Source: Bacteroidales bacterium (GTDB lineage: Bacteria; Bacteroidota; Bacteroidia; Bacteroidales; UBA7960). From it: 6,079 nucleotides of DNA. Location of the stretch: the NCBI GenBank assembly GCA_007124575.1, contig SLEW01000243.1:1-6079 (forward strand), given 5' to 3'. Shown here in pieces: positions 1 to 5,710 of this stretch (its first letter is position 1; each line of letters begins with the position of its first letter). The position numbers and the translations under genes are program-made. Under the pieces are notes generated by a model, which made no database searches, was not told the DNA's origin, and worked only from the letters and a program-made list of their open reading frames with translations.

Positions 1-1287
1 CATTACCTGATCTCTTTCTTCGGACGTACAAATTATTACCTGATGGATCGTTACATCTTTACCTTTACTCTCCGTAACGACCATACTTCCCGCTTCTCTC
101 CCGACACACGTTCAGGAGTATTTCCCTCGGCAGCATTCGCCTGGCGACTGGACCAGGAAGATTTCATCATGGACAACATGCCCGCATTTAATGAGCTCAG
201 GCTGAGACTCGGTTGGGGTGTGACAGGCCAGCAAAATGTCAGCGGTAACTTCTATCCCTACCTGGCAAGGTATACCAGAAGTCGCGAAGGGGCATCCTAT
301 CCATTTGGCCAGGGTAACTTTATCCAGACATGGAGGCCTGAAGGGTATGACGAGAACATCAAGTGGGAAGAAACCACCACGTATAATGCAGCTATTGACT
401 TTGCCCTTTTTGATGACAGGTATTACGGCTCTGTAGATTTCTATCTGCGTGAAACAGACGACCTCATTAACGAGATTCCCGTTCCTGCAGGCACAAACCT
501 TACCAACTTTATCATAACCAATATCGGCAGCATGGAAAACCGCGGGGTGGAGCTTAACCTTTTCACCCGCCCAATCGTAAGGGATGACTTCCGTTGGGAA
601 CTTGGTTTCAATGCTACGTATAATGAAAGGGAGATCACCCAGCTCACAGCTGTCGATGACCCCTCCTATCTCGGTATTGTTCACGGTGGCATATCCGGTG
701 GCGTAGGTAACAATATACAGGTACACAGCGTAGGACACACACCAAGCTCATTTTATGTGTATCAGCAGTTTTATGATAAGGATGGCAATCCGATCGAAGG
801 CGTGTATCATGAAGATGGGTTAAGGCACTACAGGAGCCCGATGCCAGATTATTACCTGGGCATTTCTTCAGAATTCATTTACAATGACTGGTACTTGTCG
901 TTTGCCGGAAGGGCCCATTTCAACAATTACGTTTACAACAACGTGAGTTCCATGAACGGCGAGCTGAGCAGGCTTCATCGTCCGGAAGGACCTTACCTTG
1001 CAAACGTTACAAGCGACGCACTGGATGTGATGTTCAACGGTGCTCAGTATTTCTCTGATTACTATATCCATAACGGATCCTTCTTTAAAATGGACCACAT
1101 CACACTGGGATACAACTTTTATGATGTAGCAGGCATTGGTGCCAACCTGAACCTGTCTGCCACCGTGCAAAACCCATTCATCATCACCGAATATGATGGA
1201 CTGGACCCGGAAGTGGCCAATGGCATAGACGACAACATCTACCCCAGACCGCGGGTGTTTGTGCTGAATGTAAACCTGCAGTTTTAA
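1..1287 (+). CDS. SusC/RagA-family TonB-dependent outer-membrane glycan transporter, C-terminal part (5' end outside window)
   Basis: This is the C-terminal 428 residues of a SusC-type channel. The frame is open from the first base and runs to tandem TAA TAA stops at 1285-1290; the ATG at 43 is an internal methionine. Members of the family are usually about 1000 residues, so more than half lies upstream, including the signal peptide, carboxypeptidase-like domain and plug. What is visible is beta-barrel: alternating hydrophobic strands rich in Tyr, Phe and Asn, the family phrases LRLGWGVTGQQ (about 202-234) and IGSMENRGVEL (about 523-555), and a last strand ending VLNVNLQF. A terminal Phe is the usual recognition signal for the BAM assembly machinery. 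It acts in the outer membrane as a dimer with its SusD partner, importing oligosaccharides with TonB-ExbBD energy. susD follows after only 21 bases, which implies one operon. Family assignment is firm; the substrate cannot be read from this part. Confidence 0.96.
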   Translation, partial: HYLISFFGRTNYYLMDRYIFTFTLRNDHTSRFSPDTRSGVFPSAAFAWRLDQEDFIMDNMPAFNELRLRLGWGVTGQQNVSGNFYPYLARYTRSREGASYPFGQGNFIQTWRPEGYDENIKWEETTTYNAAIDFALFDDRYYGSVDFYLRETDDLINEIPVPAGTNLTNFIITNIGSMENRGVELNLFTRPIVRDDFRWELGFNATYNEREITQLTAVDDPSYLGIVHGGISGGVGNNIQVHSVGHTPSSFYVYQQFYDKDGNPIEGVYHEDGLRHYRSPMPDYYLGISSEFIYNDWYLSFAGRAHFNNYVYNNVSSMNGELSRLHRPEGPYLANVTSDALDVMFNGAQYFSDYYIHNGSFFKMDHITLGYNFYDVAGIGANLNLSATVQNPFIITEYDGLDPEVANGIDDNIYPRPRVFVLNVNLQF

Positions 1288-1308
1288 TAACCGAAAAAAG
1301 AAAGCATT

Positions 1309-2886
1309 ATGAAAAAGATAACATTTTTAAGCGTCATAACTGCAGCTTTCCTTTTCCTGTTTTCATCCTGTATGGATGACCTGGATACGGTACCCCTGGA
1401 TGATACAGAGGTTACAGCTGCAGAAATTTTTGAAGACCCGGATGCTTATCGCCAGATTTTGGCTAAGCTGTATGCCGGGCTGGCCGTGTCAGGCCAGGAA
1501 GGTCCTGCCGGGATGGCCGACATCAGCGGTATCGATGAAGGTTTTGGTCAATACCTGCGTGGTTTCTTTTACCATCAGGTGATTACCACAGACGAAGCCG
1601 TAATTGGCTGGGACGATGAAACCATTCGCGATCTTGTTTATCAGAGCTGGACACCCAGCGATATTTTTATCCAGGCCATGTATTACAGGATTTTTTATCA
1701 GATCGCACTGGCCAATGAATACATCCGGCAAACAACTGATGGCCTCCTTGACGACCGTGGTGTAACCGGTGACCTCCGCGAGGAAGTGGAAGTTTTCCGT
1801 GCTGAGGCCCGTTACCTGAGGGCATTCAGCTACTGGCATGCACTTGAACTATTTGGCAATGTACCCTTTGTCACCGAACAAGATCCCATCGGTGCCTTTC
1901 TGCCGGAACAAACCACCGAAAGCGATCTGTTCGAATATATCGAGTCCGAGCTGCTGGAGGTCATCCCGCTGATGAAAGAAGCACGCACCAGCGAATATGG
2001 CCGCGTCGACAGAGCTGCTGCATGGATGCTGCTGGCTAAACTCTACATGAATGCAGAGCTTTATACCGGACAGGCGCGCTATGCAGACGCCATCACCTAC
2101 CTGGAAGAACTCTTTGCTGCGGGTTATAGCCTCGAAGAGGAATACCAGCATCTGTTTATGGCCGACAACTATCTCGCAGACAGTGAGATCATCATGGCGG
2201 TGCCTTACCACGGCATTGAAACGCAGACATACGGTGGCACCACGTTCATCATCAAAGCCTCTATCGGCGGCGACATGAGTGTAGGCGACCTGGGCGTAGA
2301 TGATGGCTGGGGCGGTCTCCGCGCAACCCCGCAGTTTGTGGAACTCTTTGAAGAAGATGACCCGAGGGCATTGTTCTTTACTGATGGTCAAAGCATGGAA
2401 ATCAACAACCTGGGAGACTTCCAGAATGGCTACGCCGTCACGAAATTCACCAACCTTGACAGGCAGGGCAACTCCGGATCCAACCTGGAGTTTGTCGACA
2501 CCGACTTTCCGTTCTTCCGCCTGGCAGATGCCTACCTGATGTATGCGGAAGCTGTCCTCAGAGGTGGTGGTGGCAGCGAAAGCCAGGCCCTGGAGTATGT
2601 TAACGCCATCAGGGAACGCGCCTGGGGCAATGACTCCGGAAACATTAGCAGCGGCAACCTGACACTGGACTTTATCCTCGATGAACGCGGAAGAGAATTG
2701 TACTGGGAAGGTCACAGAAGAACCGACCTCCGCCGTTTCAACAAGTTTGCCGGCGATCAGTACATCTGGTCGTGGAAAGGTGAATCGCAAGGCGGATTGG
2801 GAACCAGCGAACGCTTTAACCTGTTCCCCATACCGGATGCCGACGTGACAGCCAACCCGAACCTGGTTCAAAATCCCGGTTATTAA
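1309..2886 (+). CDS. SusD/RagB-family surface glycan-binding lipoprotein
   Basis: Complete protein of 525 residues, typical for the family. The start is certain, because an in-frame TAA lies at 1288-1290 and only one ATG precedes the signal peptide. Residues 1-20 are a lipoprotein signal peptide with lipobox FSSC and lipidated Cys21; the following MDD is acidic, as in Bacteroidota lipoprotein export signals for surface exposure. The N-terminal helical SusD-like region (about 30-250) contains FRAEARYLRAFSYWHALELFG (163-183) and the TPR-like segment RVDRAAAWMLLAKLYMNAE (232-250). The C-terminal SusD domain (about 330-525) contains FRLADAYLMYAEA (403-415), LDERGRELYWEGHRRTDLRR (457-476) and the usual ending NPNLVQNPGY. 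It should cap the SusC barrel and bind glycan at the cell surface. Trp101 in TDEAVIGWDDE and Trp334 in DGWGGLRAT sit in motifs resembling the aromatic starch-binding arc of Bacteroides SusD, so an alpha-glucan ligand is plausible but unproven. The leader is A-rich without a Shine-Dalgarno site. Confidence 0.96.
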   Translation: MKKITFLSVITAAFLFLFSSCMDDLDTVPLDDTEVTAAEIFEDPDAYRQILAKLYAGLAVSGQEGPAGMADISGIDEGFGQYLRGFFYHQVITTDEAVIGWDDETIRDLVYQSWTPSDIFIQAMYYRIFYQIALANEYIRQTTDGLLDDRGVTGDLREEVEVFRAEARYLRAFSYWHALELFGNVPFVTEQDPIGAFLPEQTTESDLFEYIESELLEVIPLMKEARTSEYGRVDRAAAWMLLAKLYMNAELYTGQARYADAITYLEELFAAGYSLEEEYQHLFMADNYLADSEIIMAVPYHGIETQTYGGTTFIIKASIGGDMSVGDLGVDDGWGGLRATPQFVELFEEDDPRALFFTDGQSMEINNLGDFQNGYAVTKFTNLDRQGNSGSNLEFVDTDFPFFRLADAYLMYAEAVLRGGGGSESQALEYVNAIRERAWGNDSGNISSGNLTLDFILDERGRELYWEGHRRTDLRRFNKFAGDQYIWSWKGESQGGLGTSERFNLFPIPDADVTANPNLVQNPGY

Positions 2887-2902
2887 TTAATTGCAAACAA
2901 AA

Positions 2903-2930
2903 TGGCATGGGGGCAGAAGCTCCCTTGCCA
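2903..2930 (+). promoter_or_regulatory. Hairpin in the susD-susE intergenic region
   Basis: An imperfect inverted repeat: TGGCA-T-GGGGGC, loop AGAA, GCTCCC-T-TGCCA. Pairing from the loop outward gives six pairs including one G-U, one T-T mismatch, then five Watson-Crick pairs: 11 pairs in 12 positions with a tetraloop. It begins 16 bases after the susD stop and ends 18 bases before the susE start. The downstream sequence is CACAAAAAAAA with no T run, so on the + strand it is not an intrinsic terminator. A likely role is protecting or processing the 3' end of the susCD message, or tuning susE expression relative to susCD. The structure is seen in the sequence; the role is inferred. Confidence 0.6.
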
Positions 2931-2948
2931 CACAAAAAAAACAGATAT

Positions 2949-4052
2949 ATGATGAAAAAAACAGCTGTAATTCTCGCCATGTTTTTTGGGATCAGCCTGC
3001 TGCAGTCGTGCGAGGATGATAAAGACCTCTATCTGAACATGGATGATGCAGTGGCACCAGCCATTGTCAGCCCGGAAAGTGGGGATTCTTTTACCCTGCT
3101 TGAAGATGAGATGGAAGAGATCGCCGTCACACTGGCATGGGATCATGCCCAGTACCCCGCAACAGGCTTGCCTGACACAAGATACCTTATCCAGATGGAT
3201 CTCACCGAAAACAACTTCGAAGATTCCAATGAAATCGTCGACATCACAGACACGCGCGACAACACCTATGAGTTTACCGTGGCTGCACTGAACACCCGGC
3301 TTGTCAGCAACTATGGAGCTGAAGACGGTGAAACCCTGGACATCTCATTCCGCATCTTTGCGTTCCTTACACGGGACAGCGACGATACCTGGCTCTATTC
3401 CGAGCCCGTCGAAATCAGCGTAACGGCCTTTGAACTGGATCTTGATCCGGACATCCTTAACGTACCCGGAAGCTACCAGGGATGGGAGCCGGACAACATG
3501 CAAACCGTGGTCTACTCACCCGAACAGGACGATCTGTATGAAGGGTATTTCTATTTTGAAGAAGAAAATACCGAATACAAGTTCGCCATGGGTAGCTGGG
3601 ACGACAACTGGGGTGACGACGATGCCGACGGCACCCTGCAACCGGATGGTGAAAACATCGTAGCCGAAACGCCCGGCGTGTATAAAGTCAATGCTGACTT
3701 CAATGAAATGACGCATGAAAATATGCTTACGGAATGGGCAGTAATTGGCGATGCCGCAGAAGGCTGGGATACCGATGTGTTTATGGAGATCGACCTTGAT
3801 TACTGGGAACAAAACCAGAAAGTTCGCTACTCAATTACACTGGAGATGCAAGAAGGCTTCTTTAAGTTCAGGGCCAATGAGGCATGGGATCCTCCGGCAG
3901 GTCTTAACCTCGGTATTGATGAAGAGGCTGAAGAAGGCGTGCTGATGTACGGCGGCTTCGAAAACGACATCCCCATCGACGCAGCTGGTGAATATACGAT
4001 TATCCTCGACCTTAGTGGTCCGGAATATCGTTACGAGATCCACCAGGAATAG
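2949..4052 (+). CDS. SusE-like outer-membrane lipoprotein with two starch-binding-type C-terminal domains
   Basis: Protein of 367 residues when started at the MMKK pair (2949; 2952 is equally possible). An upstream in-frame ATG at 2907 is rejected because it lies inside a hairpin and would put 14 polar residues before the signal peptide. Residues 1-20 are a lipoprotein signal with lipobox LQSC; Cys21 is followed by EDDKD, an acidic stretch consistent with surface export. Residues about 25-160 match the SusE N-terminal domain, an Ig-like spacer (core TLAWDHAQYPATG at 61-73). Two SusE/SusF-type glycan-binding domains follow, about 168-260 (GSYQGWEP 174-181; YKFAMGSWDDNWG 210-222) and 263-367 (IGDAAEGWDTD 266-276; FKFRANEAWDPP 305-316). 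Such proteins bind starch at the cell surface beside SusC/SusD. It is the last gene of the operon, 62 bases after susD, with a terminator 27 bases beyond. The whole protein is strongly acidic. The exact ligand is not established. Confidence 0.88.
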   Translation: MMKKTAVILAMFFGISLLQSCEDDKDLYLNMDDAVAPAIVSPESGDSFTLLEDEMEEIAVTLAWDHAQYPATGLPDTRYLIQMDLTENNFEDSNEIVDITDTRDNTYEFTVAALNTRLVSNYGAEDGETLDISFRIFAFLTRDSDDTWLYSEPVEISVTAFELDLDPDILNVPGSYQGWEPDNMQTVVYSPEQDDLYEGYFYFEEENTEYKFAMGSWDDNWGDDDADGTLQPDGENIVAETPGVYKVNADFNEMTHENMLTEWAVIGDAAEGWDTDVFMEIDLDYWEQNQKVRYSITLEMQEGFFKFRANEAWDPPAGLNLGIDEEAEEGVLMYGGFENDIPIDAAGEYTIILDLSGPEYRYEIHQE

Positions 4053-4079
4053 ATCATTATCACATATTGATGATACTCT

Positions 4080-4118
4080 AAAAAAGAGGGCTGGTCCTAA
4101 GTACCGGCCCTCTTTTTT
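4080..4118. terminator. Bidirectional intrinsic terminator between convergent susE and U32 genes
   Basis: Six A (4080-4085), stem GAGGGCTGG (4086-4094), loop of about nine bases, stem CCGGCCCTC (4104-4112), six T (4113-4118). The 9-bp stem has a single G-T wobble, T4095-A4103 can add a further pair, and the A run pairs with the T run. Both strands therefore present a GC-rich hairpin followed by six T. It lies 27 bases after the susE stop on the + strand and about 140 bases after the U32 stop on the - strand, so it can end both transcripts. It also marks the downstream limit of the glycan operon. Confidence 0.92.
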
Positions 4119-4259
4119 ACTAAATCATGACTGAATATATGACCCGTCAAATATAACAAGGCCATCTCTTCAGAAACTGATCAGATATCGTTACCGTGTA
4201 AATCCGTGCTGCGAAGCATCCGCCCCATCCGCACTCCATAGACAAACAGGTTCAGTAAT
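4119..4259. other. Non-coding spacer between terminator and U32 gene end
   Basis: About 140 bases without a convincing gene, RNA or repeat. On the - strand it is the presumed 3' untranslated region of the U32 transcript up to the terminator. Short open stretches of about 30 codons occur on the - strand but have no leader, start context or recognisable family. Confidence 0.6.
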
Positions 4260-5504
4260 TTAAAACGGGTCTTCCATTGTAATCACTTGAAATACTTTAT
4301 CCCCCCGCCTGACGAGCTCAGGAACCCGCACAGAACATTGCTCCCCTTTTTGAGCTATCGAAACAGGCCTGCGCTCCACATGAATCTCATCAGGTGTAAG
4401 CTCAAGCACACCAGTAGTAGGTCCGGTGATCATGATCTCTGCTCCGGCAGGCAATTCATTGGCTTCAATCGTGACCTCAGCCACCCCCAGCCGCGAAAAG
4501 TAATTGGTGACCTTGCCCACATACTGTTTCCTGCGCGTAGCCTGGGATCCGTAACGCTCCGACCACGCCCCCATCGTCCGGCCAAGATAATACCCATCCC
4601 AGAAACCGCGGTTGAAAACACCCCGCAGGCGATCAGTCCAGTCATCAATTTTATCCCTGCTAAAGGAACCATCCCGGACAGCATCCACAGCCTCCGCATA
4701 ACATCGGGTAACTGTCTTTACATAATCCGGCCCCCGGCCCCGGCCCTCAATCTTGAAAACCTCCACCCCTGCACGCATGATCTTGTCGATAAACCCTATG
4801 GTGCAAAGGTCTTTGGGCGACATGATATACTCATGATCCACCTCCAGCTCATACCCTTCTTCTTTGTCGGTAACCAGGTAGGAGCGCCGGCAAAGCTGCA
4901 GGCACGCGCCCCTGTTGGCCGAATAGTTCATATTATCGAGACTAAGATAGCATTTGCCGCTTACCGCCATACATAATGCGCCGTGTACAAACACCTCAAG
5001 CTTTACATACTCCCCGGAAGGCCCACGAATATCTTCCTTTTCAATTTGTTGAGATATAAAATGCACCTGCTCCAAAGTCAGCTCCCTGGCCAGCACCATC
5101 ACATCCCCAAAAGAAGAATAAAAACGAACCGCTTCCAGGTTGGTAATGTTGCATTGCGTGCTGATGTGCACCCGCACTCCCTGTTCACGGGCATACTGCA
5201 TGACGGCAACATCAGAAGCAATTAACGCAGTAATGCCAGCCTCCCGGGCTTTATCAACCGTGCGGCGCATCTCATCCATCTCATGATCATACACTATGGT
5301 ATTCAGGGTGAGGTAAGATTTTATCCCATGAGACTGACAGATATTTGCAATTTTGTCCAGGTCCTCCAGGGAAAATGTTTTTGATGAGCGGCTGCGCATG
5401 TTGAGCTTACCCACGCCAAAATAGACGGCATCGGCTCCTCCTTGAACAGCAGCCATCAGCGATTCATACGAACCAGCCGGCGACATGATCTCAATATCCT
5501 TCAT
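4260..5504 (-). CDS. U32-family protein, TrhP/YegQ-like (probable tRNA U34 hydroxylation factor; annotated as peptidase U32)
   Basis: Complete protein of 414 residues, the usual length for YegQ-type U32 proteins. Residues 1-160 look like a TIM-barrel half (EIMSPAGSYESLMAAVQGGADAVYFG at the start is typical; it is given here only as residues 5-30 with key motif SPAGS). The family signature is at 170-188: E170, F172, G175, C178, G183, C185, S188. Further conserved cysteines are C201 and C205 (GACLQLCRRSY) and C234 (SPKDLC); KIEGR is at 251-255. Residues about 325-414 form the small C-terminal beta domain. No signal peptide or membrane segment is visible, so it is cytosolic. In E. coli the related TrhP takes part in forming 5-hydroxyuridine at tRNA position 34 and RlhA hydroxylates a 23S rRNA cytidine; the cysteines are thought to hold an iron-sulfur cluster. 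Protease activity is an older claim for some members. Transcribed alone, divergently from lipB. Family certain; TrhP rather than another U32 subgroup is likely. Confidence 0.9.
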   Translation of the reverse strand: MKDIEIMSPAGSYESLMAAVQGGADAVYFGVGKLNMRSRSSKTFSLEDLDKIANICQSHGIKSYLTLNTIVYDHEMDEMRRTVDKAREAGITALIASDVAVMQYAREQGVRVHISTQCNITNLEAVRFYSSFGDVMVLARELTLEQVHFISQQIEKEDIRGPSGEYVKLEVFVHGALCMAVSGKCYLSLDNMNYSANRGACLQLCRRSYLVTDKEEGYELEVDHEYIMSPKDLCTIGFIDKIMRAGVEVFKIEGRGRGPDYVKTVTRCYAEAVDAVRDGSFSRDKIDDWTDRLRGVFNRGFWDGYYLGRTMGAWSERYGSQATRRKQYVGKVTNYFSRLGVAEVTIEANELPAGAEIMITGPTTGVLELTPDEIHVERRPVSIAQKGEQCSVRVPELVRRGDKVFQVITMEDPF

Positions 5505-5523
5505 CGGTAAACCCTTTTTTTTG

Positions 5524-5531
5524 TAAAGGTA
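5524..5531 (-). promoter_or_regulatory. Candidate Bacteroidota -7 element for the U32 gene
   Basis: On the - strand the octamer reads TACCTTTA, one base from the Bacteroidota consensus TAnnTTTG. It lies 19 bases upstream of the U32 start codon, which would give a leader of about 10 to 15 bases, followed by a run of eight A. No clear TTTG -33 element is found at the expected distance. A weak call based on position and similarity only. Confidence 0.3.
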
Positions 5532-5585
5532 ATCGTTTTCTGTTTTTCCGCCCTGGTCCGCAATTCATCCTGTGCTGCAACAAGA

Positions 5586-5610
5586 ATTTCCCGTATTTTT
5601 GCAGGGAAAT
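5586..5610. promoter_or_regulatory. Inverted repeat bracketing the lipB -7 element; candidate operator
   Basis: Perfect 7-bp arms ATTTCCC (5586-5592) and GGGAAAT (5604-5610) are separated by 11 bases that contain the whole candidate -7 element TATTTTTG. A dimeric repressor bound here would occlude the promoter; alternatively the arms arose by chance in AT-rich DNA. The symmetry is seen directly, the function is inferred. No regulator gene is nearby to suggest a partner. Confidence 0.4.
5594..5601 (+). promoter_or_regulatory. Candidate Bacteroidota promoter (-7 element) for lipB
   Basis: TATTTTTG followed by CA fits the Bacteroidota sigma -7 consensus TAnnTTTG. The transcription start would fall near 5607-5609, leaving a leader of about 100 bases before lipB. 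No good TTTG -33 element is visible about 20 bases upstream, where the sequence is GC-richer. This is the best consensus match in the divergent intergenic region. Confidence 0.5.
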
Positions 5611-5660
5611 AATTCGCCTTCCAAGAGCCTAAGGTTAAGATTAAGTAAAAGGCCCCGGCT

Positions 5661-5710
5661 TTTAGACTTTTGACATTCCGTTATTTAGACTTTTAGACAT
5701 TCTTAGACAT
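5661..5710 (+). repeat. TTAGAC repeat cluster upstream of and touching the lipB start codon
   Basis: Two near-identical units, TTTAGACTTTTGACATTC (5661-5678) and TTTAGACTTTTAGACATTC (5684-5702), differ by one base insertion and are separated by CGTTA. A truncated third unit, TTAGACAT (5703-5710), overlaps the first two bases of the lipB ATG. The hexamer TTAGAC thus occurs four times, starting at 5662, 5685, 5693 and 5703. The cluster lies in the presumed lipB leader. It could be a slippage-derived tandem repeat, a protein-binding array or an untranslated-leader element; nothing seen decides between these. Confidence 0.6.

Noticed and set aside
112..738. A 208-codon open frame on the - strand opposite susC
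   Set aside because: It lies entirely within the strongly recognised SusC barrel coding frame and its translation matches nothing I know.
1288..1308. A Shine-Dalgarno site or promoter between susC and susD
   Set aside because: The 21 bases are A-rich with neither a GGAGG-like motif nor a TAnnTTTG element, as expected for cotranscribed Bacteroidota genes.
1849..2871. A 340-codon open frame on the - strand opposite susD
   Set aside because: It is wholly antisense to a clearly recognised SusD gene; the translation shows no family motif, and long antisense frames are common opposite genes with this codon use.
2903..2930. The susD-susE hairpin as an intrinsic terminator
   Set aside because: On the + strand it is followed by CACAAAAAAAA rather than a T run. 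The - strand does continue TTTTGTTTG, but no gene is transcribed toward it there.
4130..4259. Short open stretches of about 30 codons on the - strand after the U32 stop, possibly a frameshifted extension of the U32 protein
   Set aside because: The U32 protein already has normal family length and a normal C-terminal domain, and the extra stretch has no recognisable similarity.
4287..4976. A 229-codon open frame on the + strand opposite the U32 gene
   Set aside because: The U32 frame is certain from its signature motif; this frame is Pro-, His- and Ile-rich with no domain and no promoter.
5647..5663. AAAAGGCCCCGGCTTTT as a small hairpin or attenuator before lipB
   Set aside because: Full pairing needs a bulge and a two-base loop; only five outer AT-rich pairs remain with a sensible loop, too weak to call.
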